Below, piece by piece: positions 30,423 to 39,267 of a stretch of DNA of 64,000 nt (within the stretch, counting starts at the first letter, position 1; each line of letters starts with the position of its first letter). The translations under genes were made by a program, and so were the position numbers. The stretch covers positions 54,675-118,674 of the forward strand of contig PDRY01000019.1 in assembly GCA_002748265.1 (NCBI GenBank). The letters run 5' to 3'. The notes beneath the pieces were generated by a model. The model saw nothing but the letters and a program-made list of their open reading frames with translations, was not told the DNA's origin and did not search any database. Origin of the DNA: Rhodobacterales bacterium. Lineage in GTDB: Bacteria; Pseudomonadota; Alphaproteobacteria; Rhodobacterales; Rhodobacteraceae.

Positions 30423-32047
30423 GCTTCTGCCTCCGCCATTTGGCGCAGGGTGCGGCGGACGATCTTTCCGGTGGTGGTCATGGGCATCTCTTCGATGAAG
30501 CGTATCACGCGCGGGTATTCATGGGCGGCGAGCCGGGTTTTGACATGCAGGGCAATTTCGTCGGCTAGCGTATCCGAAGCCGCGAAGCCGGGGGCCAGCG
30601 TCACATAGGCCGCAACGACATGGCCGCGCAGCGCGTCCGGTTTGCCGACGACCCCGGCCATGGCGATGGCGGGGTGGGTCAGCAGGCAATCTTCGACCTC
30701 TCCGGGGCCGATGCGATACCCGGCGGAACTGATGATATCGTCATCCCGGCCCAGGAAGCGGATCTTGCCGTCATCGTCCAGCACGCCGCGATCGCCAGTG
30801 ACGAGCCATCGCCTGCCCTGCGGATCGGTCAGGAATTTCTCCTCTGTGGCTTGCGGGTTGTTCCAATAGCCCAGGAACATGACCGGATCGGGGCTCGCGA
30901 CGCAGATCGCGCCCTCCTGGCCGGGCGCGCGCTCCTCGCCGCCGGGGCTGAGCACCCGCACGTCATGGCCGGGCACCGCGCGGCCCATGGTGCCGGGGGT
31001 GGCGGGCTCCAGAGCGGCGCAGCTCGACACGATCATGTTGCATTCGGTCTGGCCGTAGAATTCATTGATCGTCGCGCCAAAGACCCGCTGCCCCCAGCCG
31101 ATCAGCTCCGCTCCCAACGGCTCTCCGCCCGAGGCGACGGAGCGCAGGCGCAGCCCGTAGGATTCAGCATCGGGCACCCGATACATCATCTTGAGCGCCG
31201 TGGGCGGCAGGAAGGCGTTGCGCACGCGGTGTTCGCGCATCAGCTCGAACGCGGCTTCTCCGGTGAACTTGTCGAACCGTTTGGTGACGACCGGCACGCC
31301 CAGTGCAAGCGCCGGGAACAGCACATCCAGCAACCCGCCGATCCAAGCCCAGTCCGCCGGGGTCCAGATGCGGTCCCCCTCCTGGCCCAGGAAATCGTGG
31401 CTGATCTCGACCCCCGGCAGGTGCCCCAGCAAGACCCGCTGCGCATGAAGCGCGCCCTTCGGGTTCCCGGTGGTGCCCGAGGTGTAGATCAAGAAGGCCG
31501 GATCCTCGGCGCCCAGTTCCGCTAAGGGTGCAGGTTCAGCGTCAGGCAGGAGGGCATGCATATCCTCAGCCCCCGGCTGCGGGCCGTCACAAGACAGCAC
31601 GGTATGGAGATCGGGCAGCGCGTCGCGCAGCGCCGCCAGCTTGGCCGCGCCGCCTGCATCGGTGATCACTGCGACCGCCCCCGAATCGCGCATGCGGTGG
31701 GTCAGAGCATCAGCCCCGAAGAGCGAAAAGAGTGGGATCGACACCGCCCCCAACCGCAGCGCGGCCAGATGGGCCAGTGCCGTCTCGTAGCGTTGCGGCA
31801 GCAGAACCCCCACGCGGTCCCCGCGCCCAACGCCCCGAGCCGCTAGCAGCCCCGCCAGCCGGGCGGAGGCGTCGGACAGCTCCCTGTAGGTGACGTCTCG
31901 TGCCTCATCGACCAGCACCATGGCGATGCGATCCGGTTCGGCCTGCGCCCATTTCTCGCACGTGTCCCAAGCAATCGCGTAATCGCCCGGAATATCCCAC
32001 GCAAACGCATCGCGCTGCGCGGCAAAGCTTTTCTGCGGTGTCAGCAT
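30419..32047 (-). CDS. AMP-forming acyl-CoA synthetase
   Basis: 542 residues of the ANL superfamily. The P-loop motif FLIYTSGTTGNPKG, the motif YGQTE, and the C-terminal GRDDDIISSAGYRIGPGEVE and GKIVRRTLR with the catalytic Lys are all present. The family activates carboxylates to acyl-CoA via an acyl-adenylate; medium-chain or aromatic acids are plausible. ATG 32047 (MLTPQKSF) is preferred because GGAGGGG sits just before it. It is coupled to the downstream enoyl-CoA hydratase gene, and tRNA-CAU lies 64 bases upstream. Confidence 0.9.
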   Translation of the reverse strand: MLTPQKSFAAQRDAFAWDIPGDYAIAWDTCEKWAQAEPDRIAMVLVDEARDVTYRELSDASARLAGLLAARGVGRGDRVGVLLPQRYETALAHLAALRLGAVSIPLFSLFGADALTHRMRDSGAVAVITDAGGAAKLAALRDALPDLHTVLSCDGPQPGAEDMHALLPDAEPAPLAELGAEDPAFLIYTSGTTGNPKGALHAQRVLLGHLPGVEISHDFLGQEGDRIWTPADWAWIGGLLDVLFPALALGVPVVTKRFDKFTGEAAFELMREHRVRNAFLPPTALKMMYRVPDAESYGLRLRSVASGGEPLGAELIGWGQRVFGATINEFYGQTECNMIVSSCAALEPATPGTMGRAVPGHDVRVLSPGGEERAPGQEGAICVASPDPVMFLGYWNNPQATEEKFLTDPQGRRWLVTGDRGVLDDDGKIRFLGRDDDIISSAGYRIGPGEVEDCLLTHPAIAMAGVVGKPDALRGHVVAAYVTLAPGFAASDTLADEIALHVKTRLAAHEYPRVIRFIEEMPMTTTGKIVRRTLRQMAEAEA

Positions 32048-32111
32048 GTCCCCTCCCATGACTGGCGCGCAGTGAAGCACGGCAACACGGCCAGTCCAAG
32101 GGGGGAAGATT

Positions 32112-32188
32112 TGGTAGCGTGGGGCGGACTTGAACCGCCGACCCCAGCATTATGAGTGCTGTGCTCTAACCAGCTGAGCTACCACGCC
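32112..32188 (-). tRNA. tRNA with CAU anticodon, probably elongator tRNA-Met
   Basis: A 77-base cloverleaf on the minus strand with encoded CCA. The anticodon loop is CTCATAA, giving CAU. The stem and flanks (AGAGCACAGCA / TGCTGGGGTC) resemble elongator tRNA-Met more than the lysidine-type tRNA-Ile, but CAU tRNAs cannot be separated with certainty by eye. The first acceptor pair is G-U. Confidence 0.85.
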
Positions 32189-32296
32189 ACTGGGGGGCGC
32201 TCTACGCCAGCCCCCGGCCTGCGTCAACCGCGAAATCGCTAGGGGCTTCCCCTTCCGGCGCCGCAAAGGCACAGTGCCGCCAAACCGGAGGATGAC

Positions 32297-33709
32297 ATGA
32301 CCCTGATCGACCGCCTGATCGAAGCCCTTGGCGCGGCTTACGTGGAAACCCAAGACCTAAGCGCCTATGCCCGCGACTGGACGGGCAAGTTCGATGGCGC
32401 CCCCGCGATCGTCGTGCGCCCGGGATCGACCGAAGAGGTCTCTGCCGTGATGCGCATCGCGTATGACACCGAAACGCCCATCGTGCCGGTGGCCGGGCGC
32501 ACCGGGCTGACCGGAGGCACCCATATTCCCGGCGGCATCCAGATCTCGGTCGAGCGGCTCAACCAGATCGAAGAGGTGAACCCCCGCGCGCGCACCGCCC
32601 GCGTCGGCGCCGGGGTGATCTTGCAGGATCTTCGCGATGCCGCCGATGCCGAAGACATGGTGTTCCCGCTGACCTTCGGCGCGCAGGGCTCATGCCGGAT
32701 CGGCGGGGTGCTGGGCACCAATGCGGGCGGCTCGAACGTGCTGCGCTATGGCAACACGCGCGACCTGGTGCTGGGGGTCGAAGTCGTGCTGGCCGATGGC
32801 CGGGTGATGGACCTGATGACCGCGCTGCATAAGAACAACTCCGGCTATGATTTGCGCCACCTCGTGATCGGCGCCGAAGGCACACTGGGCGTCATCACCC
32901 GCGCCGTGGTCAAGCTGTTCCCGGCGCCCAAGGCCCGCGCCACGGCGATGGTGGCGGTGCCGTCTCTGGACGCCGCGCTGACGCTGCTCAACCGCCTGCA
33001 AGAGGCCACCGACGGCGCTGTCGAGGCTTTTGAGTACATGCCCGCCGCCTATTTCGACTGGCTGGCCCAGGTCCATCCCGACACGCGCCCGCCCTTCGAG
33101 GCGCGTCATGACGTCAACATCATGGTGGAAATCGCCGCCACAGCCGATCGCGATTGCACGCCGCTCGAAGACGGCACGATCCCCCTGACCAACGTGCTCG
33201 AAGAGGCTTTAGGCGGGCTCATGGAAGAGGGCCTTCTGGACGACGCTGTGATCGCCCAGAACGATCAGCAGCGCCGCGAAATCTGGGCCCGCCGCGAAGC
33301 CGCCGGAGAGGTGATGTTCACCCGCCTGCCTCTGGTCGACACCGACATCGCCGTGCCGCTCGACAAGGTGGCGACGTTCCTCAAAGAGGCCCCGAAGCGC
33401 ATCCGCACGGTGGACCCGAAGGTCGAAGACATGTCCGTCGCGCATCTGGGCGACGGGAACATCCACTACACGATGTACCCCTCCGCCGACGACCCCGCGC
33501 TCAAAGATCGCCTGATGGAAACCGTCGAAGGCGTCGCGCAGGAGCTGGGCGGCACGTTCTCTGCCGAGCACGGCGTGGGCCTGTCGAAACTGCCCTCCAT
33601 GCGGCGGCGCAAGGATCCGGTGGCTCTGGACGTGATGCGCGCAGTGAAGGCAGCGGTGGACCCGAAGGGGATTTTGAACCCGGGGAAGCTGGTGCCGGAG
33701 GTGGGGTGA
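32297..33709 (+). CDS. FAD-binding 2-hydroxyacid dehydrogenase (glycolate oxidase GlcD/D-lactate dehydrogenase type)
   Basis: 470 residues of the PCMH-type FAD family. The N-terminal FAD domain has PVAGRTGLTGGTHIPGG near residues 66-82 and TFGAQGSCRIGGVLGTNAGGSN near 126-147; the C-terminal half contains the substrate cap and ends with the typical AEHGVGLSKLPSM and DPKGILNPGKL. It oxidises a D-2-hydroxyacid such as D-lactate, D-2-hydroxyglutarate or glycolate. GGAGG lies 8 bases before the ATG. It stands alone, without GlcE/GlcF partners. Confidence 0.9.
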   Translation: MTLIDRLIEALGAAYVETQDLSAYARDWTGKFDGAPAIVVRPGSTEEVSAVMRIAYDTETPIVPVAGRTGLTGGTHIPGGIQISVERLNQIEEVNPRARTARVGAGVILQDLRDAADAEDMVFPLTFGAQGSCRIGGVLGTNAGGSNVLRYGNTRDLVLGVEVVLADGRVMDLMTALHKNNSGYDLRHLVIGAEGTLGVITRAVVKLFPAPKARATAMVAVPSLDAALTLLNRLQEATDGAVEAFEYMPAAYFDWLAQVHPDTRPPFEARHDVNIMVEIAATADRDCTPLEDGTIPLTNVLEEALGGLMEEGLLDDAVIAQNDQQRREIWARREAAGEVMFTRLPLVDTDIAVPLDKVATFLKEAPKRIRTVDPKVEDMSVAHLGDGNIHYTMYPSADDPALKDRLMETVEGVAQELGGTFSAEHGVGLSKLPSMRRRKDPVALDVMRAVKAAVDPKGILNPGKLVPEVG

Positions 33710-33832
33710 GGGAAAGGCTCATGGACTGCTGTGAGCCCATGGTGTCGGATGCTGCGGGCTGCACGAACGTCCGTGTTTTCAAGGCTGGTCGAAAAAGGGG
33801 ATCAAGTGGTCTCTGCTGCACTACCTCTGTCA

Positions 33833-34195
33833 CTATGACTTGAATTGGTTTTCGTAGGCTTCAACGTGCTGCGGAAATAGCGTTTCGTAAGATGGTTCGC
33901 TCACTCCAAGTGCATCCACGAATACTTCGATGTCATTGTCACCGAATTCAACAAGGTGAAGAACAACATCGACACACTGAACTTTGCTCCCATCTTCCAT
34001 CTTCAAAGTCAAACCACTCCAGATTTTGTAGTCCGGTTCATCTTGTGCTTGCGGCGGCACAGATGTTTGGAACGTCGCAAAGCTCTCAGTCGGTTTAAAT
34101 TCACCCTCGGCGCACCCCATAGGAGGATCACCGCCCCTAGCCAGGTCCGTGTCGCCAATATGCAGGTCTTCATGAAATACTTTGAACACAGCCAA
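33833..34195 (-). CDS. Hypothetical protein in a low-GC islet
   Basis: 120 residues, acidic, without signal peptide or membrane segment. I do not recognise the family. Visible features are a Pro-rich, Gln-rich middle (TSVPPQAQDEPDYKIW), a Leu-rich strand (VVLHLVEFGDNDIEVFVDAL) and no Cys pattern beyond two residues. The base composition of the gene and its flanks (33770-34320) is close to half GC, far below the neighbours. This points to a recent arrival. Small acidic single-copy proteins of this kind can be immunity proteins, but there is no toxin gene nearby. Confidence 0.55.
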   Translation of the reverse strand: MAVFKVFHEDLHIGDTDLARGGDPPMGCAEGEFKPTESFATFQTSVPPQAQDEPDYKIWSGLTLKMEDGSKVQCVDVVLHLVEFGDNDIEVFVDALGVSEPSYETLFPQHVEAYENQFKS

Positions 34196-34383
34196 TCGCC
34201 TTCTTTTTCAAATTGTTGTCGCGCCTAGCTGCGTTTTTGGGAAATTACTTGATCCTCGCACTCTATGCATATTTGAGAAGCGCGGTACCAACCGTTGCAA
34301 GTAGGATTTTCGCAAAGCCGAAATTGGCGCAATCGCAGCGAAAGCTCACTTTGCCCACTAAAGCCGCCCCGCGCAAACCTCGA

Positions 34384-35325
34384 TCAAACCTGCAAGAACC
34401 CCGGCCCGGCCTTTGCTTTGAGCGCCTCTCCCATGGCGCGGCCCAGTTGGGCACCGTCTTCGACCGGCGCGCATTGATCGTCGGACATAACGTCGGATCC
34501 GTCCGGGCGCAGGATCTCTCCGCGCAGGCGCAATGTGCCGCCGTCCAGCTCCGCCAGGCCGCCAATGGGGGTCTCGCACGATCCGTCCAGAGCGGCGAGG
34601 AACGCGCGCTCTGCCGCAAGCCTTTGGCCCGTCTCTCCGTGGTGGATCGGCGCCAGCAGATCGCGGGTCGCCGCATCCGCCGCGCGGCATTCGATGCCGA
34701 TGGCGCCCTGCGCCACGGCGGGCAGCATGTCGTCCACCGCAATCGCACCGCGCGCAACATTGGCCATGTCGAGCCGGTTGAGCCCCGCCATCGCCAGGAA
34801 GGTCGCCGCCGCCACGCCGTCTTCCAGCTTCTTGAGCCGGGTCTGAACGTTGCCCCGGAACTCCACGACCTCAAGCTGCGGGAACCGGTGCAAAAGCTGG
34901 GCCTTGCGCCGCAGCGATGACGTGCCGACCTTGGTGCCTTCGGGCAGGTCCGCAAGCCGCTCAAAGGTGAGCGAGACGAACGCATCGCGCGGATCTTCGC
35001 GCGGCAGGTAGCAGTCCAGGATCAGCCCTTCGGGCTGGGCCACAGGCATGTCCTTCATCGAATGCACGGCGATGTCGATCTCGCCCGACAGCATCGCGTC
35101 CTCGATCTCTTTCGTGAAGAGTCCCTTGCCGCCGATCTCCTTCAGAGGACGGTCGATCACGCGGTCGCCGGTGGTCTTGATCACGACGATCTGGAACGCC
35201 TCATGGGGCAGCTCGTGGGCCTTTGCCAGCCGGTCGCGGGTCTCGTTCGCCTGGGCGAGCGCGAGCGGGGATCCACGGGTGCCGATTTTCAGAGGGCGGG
35301 CGGGGGTCGGAAGCGCATTGGTCAT
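34384..35325 (-). CDS. hemC: Hydroxymethylbilane synthase (porphobilinogen deaminase)
   Basis: 313 residues. N-terminal KIGTRGSPLALAQA, then RDAFVS and VGTSSLRRKAQLL, and the cofactor-Cys motif GSCETPIGG near residue 250 that holds the dipyrromethane. The enzyme joins four porphobilinogens on the way to heme and, in some relatives, bacteriochlorophyll. It is divergent from a serine/threonine dehydratase-like gene, beyond which hemE runs the other way; in many relatives hemC and hemE are direct divergent neighbours. Confidence 0.97.
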   Translation of the reverse strand: MTNALPTPARPLKIGTRGSPLALAQANETRDRLAKAHELPHEAFQIVVIKTTGDRVIDRPLKEIGGKGLFTKEIEDAMLSGEIDIAVHSMKDMPVAQPEGLILDCYLPREDPRDAFVSLTFERLADLPEGTKVGTSSLRRKAQLLHRFPQLEVVEFRGNVQTRLKKLEDGVAAATFLAMAGLNRLDMANVARGAIAVDDMLPAVAQGAIGIECRAADAATRDLLAPIHHGETGQRLAAERAFLAALDGSCETPIGGLAELDGGTLRLRGEILRPDGSDVMSDDQCAPVEDGAQLGRAMGEALKAKAGPGFLQV

Positions 35326-35406
35326 GACCGTTGACTAGGCGCCCAAGCGGCGTCGCGCAATGGGCAACCGCGTGACAGGCTTTCGGGCGCGCCCTATGGT
35401 CGCGTC

Positions 35407-36327
35407 ATGCATATCACCACCCCTCTCCTGACCTCCGCCGCGCTGTCTGCCACGGCGCGCACCACCGTCGCTCTCAAGATGGAGGCGCTCCAACCGTCCG
35501 GATCGTTCAAGATCCGGGGCATCGGCGCGCTGTGCGCGCACCATGCGGCGCGGGGGCGGACGCGGTTCATCTCCTCCTCCGGTGGCAATGCCGGGCTGGC
35601 GGCGGCCTATGCCGGGCGGATGCTGGGTCTGCCGGTGACGGTCTTCGTGCCCGAAACCACGACCCCGCGCGCCGCGGATCTGATCCGGCAACAGGGTGCC
35701 GAAGTCATCGTCCATGGCGCCTCCTGGCAAGAGGCCAACGCAAGCGCGCAAGACGCCCTGGACACTGATGCCGCCTTTATCCACCCGTTTGACGATCCGA
35801 TCATGTGGCGCGGCCATGCCAGCATGATTGATGAGGCCGTCGCGCAGGGCGATCCGTTCGATGCGGTGGTTCTTTCGGTCGGGGGCGGAGGCCTGCTTTG
35901 CGGCGTGGCCGAGGGGCTCGCGCGCAACGGGCTGGCCGATGTGCCGATCCTCGCCGTTGAGACCGAAGGCGCGGCATCGCTGGGCGCGGCGGTCGCAGCC
36001 GGGGAGCTGGTGGAGCTGGACGCCATCCGATCCGTCGCCACTTCGCTGGGCGCGCGGCAGGTGGCGCGGGCGGCGTTCGAACTGACCCGGACGCGCCCGG
36101 TCACGCCCGTCACCGTGACCGACGCGCAGGCGGTCTCTGCCTGCCTGCGGTTCCTTGACGATGCCCGCGTTTTGGTCGAGCCAGCCTGCGGCGCGGCCCT
36201 GTCGCTGGCCTATGACCGGCCCGATCTGCTGGCCCCCTACGCCCGTGTGCTGATGATCGTGTGCGGCGGTGCGACTGCGACACTGGCACAGCTTCAAACC
36301 TGGGCGCGAGAGGTCGGCGCCGCTTGA
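35407..36327 (+). CDS. PLP-dependent serine/threonine dehydratase-like enzyme
   Basis: 306 residues of fold-type II. The Schiff-base Lys lies in PSGSFKIRG (K35), the phosphate/substrate loop SSSGGNAG at 56-63, and the Gly-rich loop VGGGGLLCG near 158. The length and the SSxGNAG loop resemble eukaryotic-type L-serine dehydratases that deaminate Ser or Thr to 2-oxoacids; racemase activity is also possible in this family. No regulatory ACT domain is present. It is inserted between hemC and hemE and ends 46 bases before hemE. Confidence 0.87.
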   Translation: MHITTPLLTSAALSATARTTVALKMEALQPSGSFKIRGIGALCAHHAARGRTRFISSSGGNAGLAAAYAGRMLGLPVTVFVPETTTPRAADLIRQQGAEVIVHGASWQEANASAQDALDTDAAFIHPFDDPIMWRGHASMIDEAVAQGDPFDAVVLSVGGGGLLCGVAEGLARNGLADVPILAVETEGAASLGAAVAAGELVELDAIRSVATSLGARQVARAAFELTRTRPVTPVTVTDAQAVSACLRFLDDARVLVEPACGAALSLAYDRPDLLAPYARVLMIVCGGATATLAQLQTWAREVGAA

Positions 36328-36373
36328 CACTGCGCGCCCCTGCCCCGACACCCAACGCCCAAAGGAGACCGCG

Positions 36374-37402
36374 ATGACCAAGACGATCCTGCGTGCCCTC
36401 AAGGGCGAAACCCTGCCCACCCCGCCGATCTGGATGATGCGGCAGGCCGGGCGCTACCTGCCCGAATACCGCGCCACCCGTGCGCAGGCCGGGGATTTCC
36501 TGTCGCTGTGTTACAACTCCGATCTGGCCGCCGAAGTGACGCTCCAGCCGATCCGGCGCTACGGGTTCGACGCCGCGATCCTGTTTGCGGATATCCTTCT
36601 GGTCCCGCAGGCTCTGGGTGCCGATCTGTGGTTCGTCACCGGCGAAGGGCCGCGGCTCTCCACGATCACCGATCAGGCAGGGCTGGACGCGCTCAAGCCC
36701 GCCGATGCGATCCACGAGCACCTCGCCCCGGTCTATGAGACCGTGAAGATCCTCTCGCGCGAGCTGCCCTCAGAGACGACGCTCATCGGCTTTGCCGGGG
36801 CGCCGTGGACGGTCGCCACCTATATGATCGCCGGGCGCGGCACGCCCGATCAGGGCCCGGCCCACGCGCTCAAGGATGGCAACCGGCCCCTCTTTGAGGC
36901 CCTGCTGGAGCGGATCACCGACGCCACCATCGACTACCTGTCCATGCAGATCCACGCCGGGGCCGAGGTGGTAAAGATCTTCGACAGCTGGGCCGGATCG
37001 CTCATCGGAGACGATTTCACCCGCTACGCGGTGGAGCCCGCCGCCCGCATCACCAAGGCGCTCAAGGCGCGTCACCCGGGCATCCCCGTCATCGCCTTCC
37101 CGCGCGGAGCGGGCGAGCGGTTTGCCGGGCTGCATGACGTGATCGGCGCCGACTGCATCGCGCTTGACGACGGGGTCAGCGCCACGTGGGCCGCCGCCAA
37201 TGTCCAGACCGGGGGCTGCGTGCAGGGAAACCTGAAATCCTCGCATATGGTGACCGGAGGCGAAGACCTGGTGCGCGAAACCCGCGCCATTGTGGACGCC
37301 TTTTCGAAGGGCCCCCATATCTTCAACCTGGGCCACGGGATCACGCCGGACGCGGATCCCGAGAACGTCGCCCTGATGATCGAAACAGTGCGCGGCGGCT
37401 AA
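36374..37402 (+). CDS. hemE: Uroporphyrinogen decarboxylase
   Basis: 342 residues. The N-terminal substrate motif [14 protein letters not shown], the segment [13 protein letters not shown] and the C-terminal [10 protein letters not shown] are diagnostic. It converts uroporphyrinogen III to coproporphyrinogen III. AAGGAG lies 9 bases before ATG 36374, which decides this start over upstream ones inside the dehydratase gene. A GC-rich hairpin at 37406-37426 follows the stop. Confidence 0.97.
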   Translation: MTKTILRALKGETLPTPPIWMMRQAGRYLPEYRATRAQAGDFLSLCYNSDLAAEVTLQPIRRYGFDAAILFADILLVPQALGADLWFVTGEGPRLSTITDQAGLDALKPADAIHEHLAPVYETVKILSRELPSETTLIGFAGAPWTVATYMIAGRGTPDQGPAHALKDGNRPLFEALLERITDATIDYLSMQIHAGAEVVKIFDSWAGSLIGDDFTRYAVEPAARITKALKARHPGIPVIAFPRGAGERFAGLHDVIGADCIALDDGVSATWAAANVQTGGCVQGNLKSSHMVTGGEDLVRETRAIVDAFSKGPHIFNLGHGITPDADPENVALMIETVRGG

Positions 37403-37405
37403 GCC

Positions 37406-37426
37406 GCCCTGGCGCGGCGCCAGGGC
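37406..37426 (+). terminator. Terminator-like hairpin after hemE
   Basis: GCCCTGGCGC and GCGCCAGGGC are exact reverse complements separated by one base, directly after the hemE stop. No T-run follows, so termination is only probable; it could instead protect the mRNA end. Confidence 0.4.
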
Positions 37427-37540
37427 CTCCGGCAGGCCCCGGCGCCCCCTTGCGCCGCCAGGCGTTCCGGTCGCATCGCGCACACCCGGCCGGACGTGAT
37501 AGGTTTGGCGTGAAACGTCCTCCTCCTTCGGAGACCGGCT

Positions 37541-38332
37541 ATGCCCCTGATCACACTGACGCCCGAAACACTGCCCTCCGAACATATCTGCTGCGCGATC
37601 TCGGACAAGAAATGCGCGGCGGGCTATGCGGCCAAGAAACAGTGGCTGGCGGATGAATACGCCAATGGCTACCGGTTCACCCGGCTGGATGAGCGCGGCA
37701 AGGTCTTCATGGAATACGGGCCGGGGCGGTCTTGCTGGCAACCCGTGGTCGCGCCGGACTGGATGGTCATGGGCTGCTTCTGGGTGTCCGGGAAGTTCAA
37801 ACAGCAAGGCCACGGAAAGGCACTGCTGTCCCGGGCGCTCGACGAGGCGCGGGCGGCGGGCCTTGCCGGGATCGTGTCCGTGGTCGGCAAGAAGAAGATG
37901 CACTTCATGAGCGACGGGAAATGGCTGCTGCGGCAAGGGTTCCAAGAGCTTGACACGCTGGACAGCGGCTTTTCCCTGCTCGCGCTTGAGGCCGAGCCGG
38001 GCACCAAAGCCGCCCCGCCACGCTTTGCAGGCAGCGCGAGAGCCGGGCTGCCGGAGGATGCCAAAGGGCTCACCGTGGTCTATTCCAACCGCTGCCCCTT
38101 TACCGAGTTCCACATCCACACCTCCCTGTCCGAGACCTGCGGGAAACGTGGGCTGACACCAAACATCGTGAAGCTGGAAACGATGGAGGCGGCGCAGAAC
38201 GCACCAACACCGGCCACTGTGTTCAGCCTGTTCGTGGGAGATCGCCTCGTCACCACTGATCTGAGCGTGTGCATGGACAGCCGGTTCGACAAGATTATCG
38301 CCAAGGCAGGGATGACCGAGGCGCTCGCCTGA
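37541..38332 (+). CDS. GNAT N-acetyltransferase fused to a YoaP-like domain
   Basis: 263 residues in two parts. The first ~150 residues carry a GNAT fold: VMGCFWVSGKFKQQGHGKALL, with the acetyl-CoA loop Q-x-x-G-H-G-K. The last ~90 residues resemble the YoaP domain, with VVYSNRCPFTEF, which looks like a thioredoxin-type CPF strand start, and a later SVCMDS. The N-terminus is Cys-rich (HICCAISDKKC). The substrate is unknown. Context is not informative: it stands between hemE and an oppositely read LysE-type exporter. Confidence 0.8.
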   Translation: MPLITLTPETLPSEHICCAISDKKCAAGYAAKKQWLADEYANGYRFTRLDERGKVFMEYGPGRSCWQPVVAPDWMVMGCFWVSGKFKQQGHGKALLSRALDEARAAGLAGIVSVVGKKKMHFMSDGKWLLRQGFQELDTLDSGFSLLALEAEPGTKAAPPRFAGSARAGLPEDAKGLTVVYSNRCPFTEFHIHTSLSETCGKRGLTPNIVKLETMEAAQNAPTPATVFSLFVGDRLVTTDLSVCMDSRFDKIIAKAGMTEALA

Positions 38333-38341
38333 GCCGCGCCG

Positions 38342-38950
38342 TCAGTCCGAAAATGCCAGCCGTAGCCCGAGCGCGCCGAAGGCGCCCGCAAAGCTCCGCT
38401 TGATCCAGCTCAGAACCTTGGGCCGGGCCAGAACATAGTCCCGCGCAAGAGCAGCAAACGCGCCGTATCCGACGAAGACGGCAAAGGTCATGGCCATGAA
38501 GACAAGCGCGAGGCCGATCAGATCCCCGGTCGCATTGGGCGATTCAGCCGACACGAATTGCGGCAGGAAGGCCAGAAAAAACAGTGACAGTTTGGGGTTG
38601 AGCACATTGATCAGCGTGCCGGTCAGGGCGATCCTAGCATGGCTCTTTCGCGTCTTGTCCTCGCGCACCTCCATGGCGCCGCCATCGCGCAGGATGTTCC
38701 AGGCCATGTAGAACAGATACGCGACGCCCAGATATTTCAGGACCTGAAAGGCGACCGCGCTTGTGTGCAAGAGCGCGGCAAGGCCGATGATGCTGGCCAC
38801 GGCGGCAGGGACAATTCCAAAGGTGCACCCGGTGGCAGCGGCAACACTGGCGCGAAAGCCGCGCCCAAGCCCGACCGCAACCGTGTAGATCACCCCAGTG
38901 CCCGGCAGCAGGACGACGATCAAAGAGGTCAACAGGAACTCAACGGACAT
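38342..38950 (-). CDS. LysE/RhtB family amino-acid exporter
   Basis: 202 residues with about six hydrophobic segments. The N-terminus LLPGTGVIYTVAVGLGRGFRASVAAATG is close to the LysE signature (PGPxxxxxxxxGxxxGxxxG). The block LTGTLINVLNPKLSLFFLAFLP is also family-typical. Such proteins export amino acids or derivatives such as homoserine or threonine. The substrate is not predictable. It lies 30 bases after the small zinc-finger gene on the same strand. Confidence 0.9.
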   Translation of the reverse strand: MSVEFLLTSLIVVLLPGTGVIYTVAVGLGRGFRASVAAATGCTFGIVPAAVASIIGLAALLHTSAVAFQVLKYLGVAYLFYMAWNILRDGGAMEVREDKTRKSHARIALTGTLINVLNPKLSLFFLAFLPQFVSAESPNATGDLIGLALVFMAMTFAVFVGYGAFAALARDYVLARPKVLSWIKRSFAGAFGALGLRLAFSD

Positions 38951-38980
38951 TGCGGTCTCCTGTTGCGCGCGCTTTGGGGC

Positions 38981-39172
38981 TTAGGCCTCGTCGCTCGCGC
39001 GGCTTTCGTGCACGTATTTCGTGTCGCAGTAGCCGCATTCCACGAAACCGGCGTCGCGCGGGATCTCAAGCCAGACGCGCGGGTGGCCAAGCGCGCCGAC
39101 GCCGCCGTCGCAGGACACTCTCCAGCTCGACACGATCTTGGTTTCGGGGGCGTCGATGGTCTTGGCACTCAT
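38981..39172 (-). CDS. Zinc-finger protein, NDUFS6-like
   Basis: 63 residues. The pattern [18 protein letters not shown] then ECGYC matches the small zinc-binding domain (Cys, His, Cys-x-x-Cys) of the alphaproteobacterial relatives of complex I subunit NDUFS6. ATG 39172 (MSAKTIDAP) is chosen because this is the normal length. It probably binds Zn and associates with complex I; the NDUFA9-like gene at 2539 is another accessory of the same complex. Confidence 0.88.
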   Translation of the reverse strand: MSAKTIDAPETKIVSSWRVSCDGGVGALGHPRVWLEIPRDAGFVECGYCDTKYVHESRASDEA

Positions 39173-39267
39173 GGGAGCTTCCCTCTGGTTGCCGCCGCGC
39201 GGGCGGGTCTCTATCTGTTGCGCACATGATAGCGCCGCCACGCCCGGCGGCAAGAGCAGGAGCGCCC

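Noticed and set aside
32112-32188. Lysidine-type tRNA-Ile (CAU)
   Set aside because: TilS is present, so such a tRNA must exist somewhere, but this one resembles elongator tRNA-Met more in its anticodon arm. A lysidine-type identity is not excluded.
33719-33738. Short GGCTCA...TGAGCC hairpin after the FAD dehydrogenase
   Set aside because: No T-run and only six base pairs, so I did not call a terminator.
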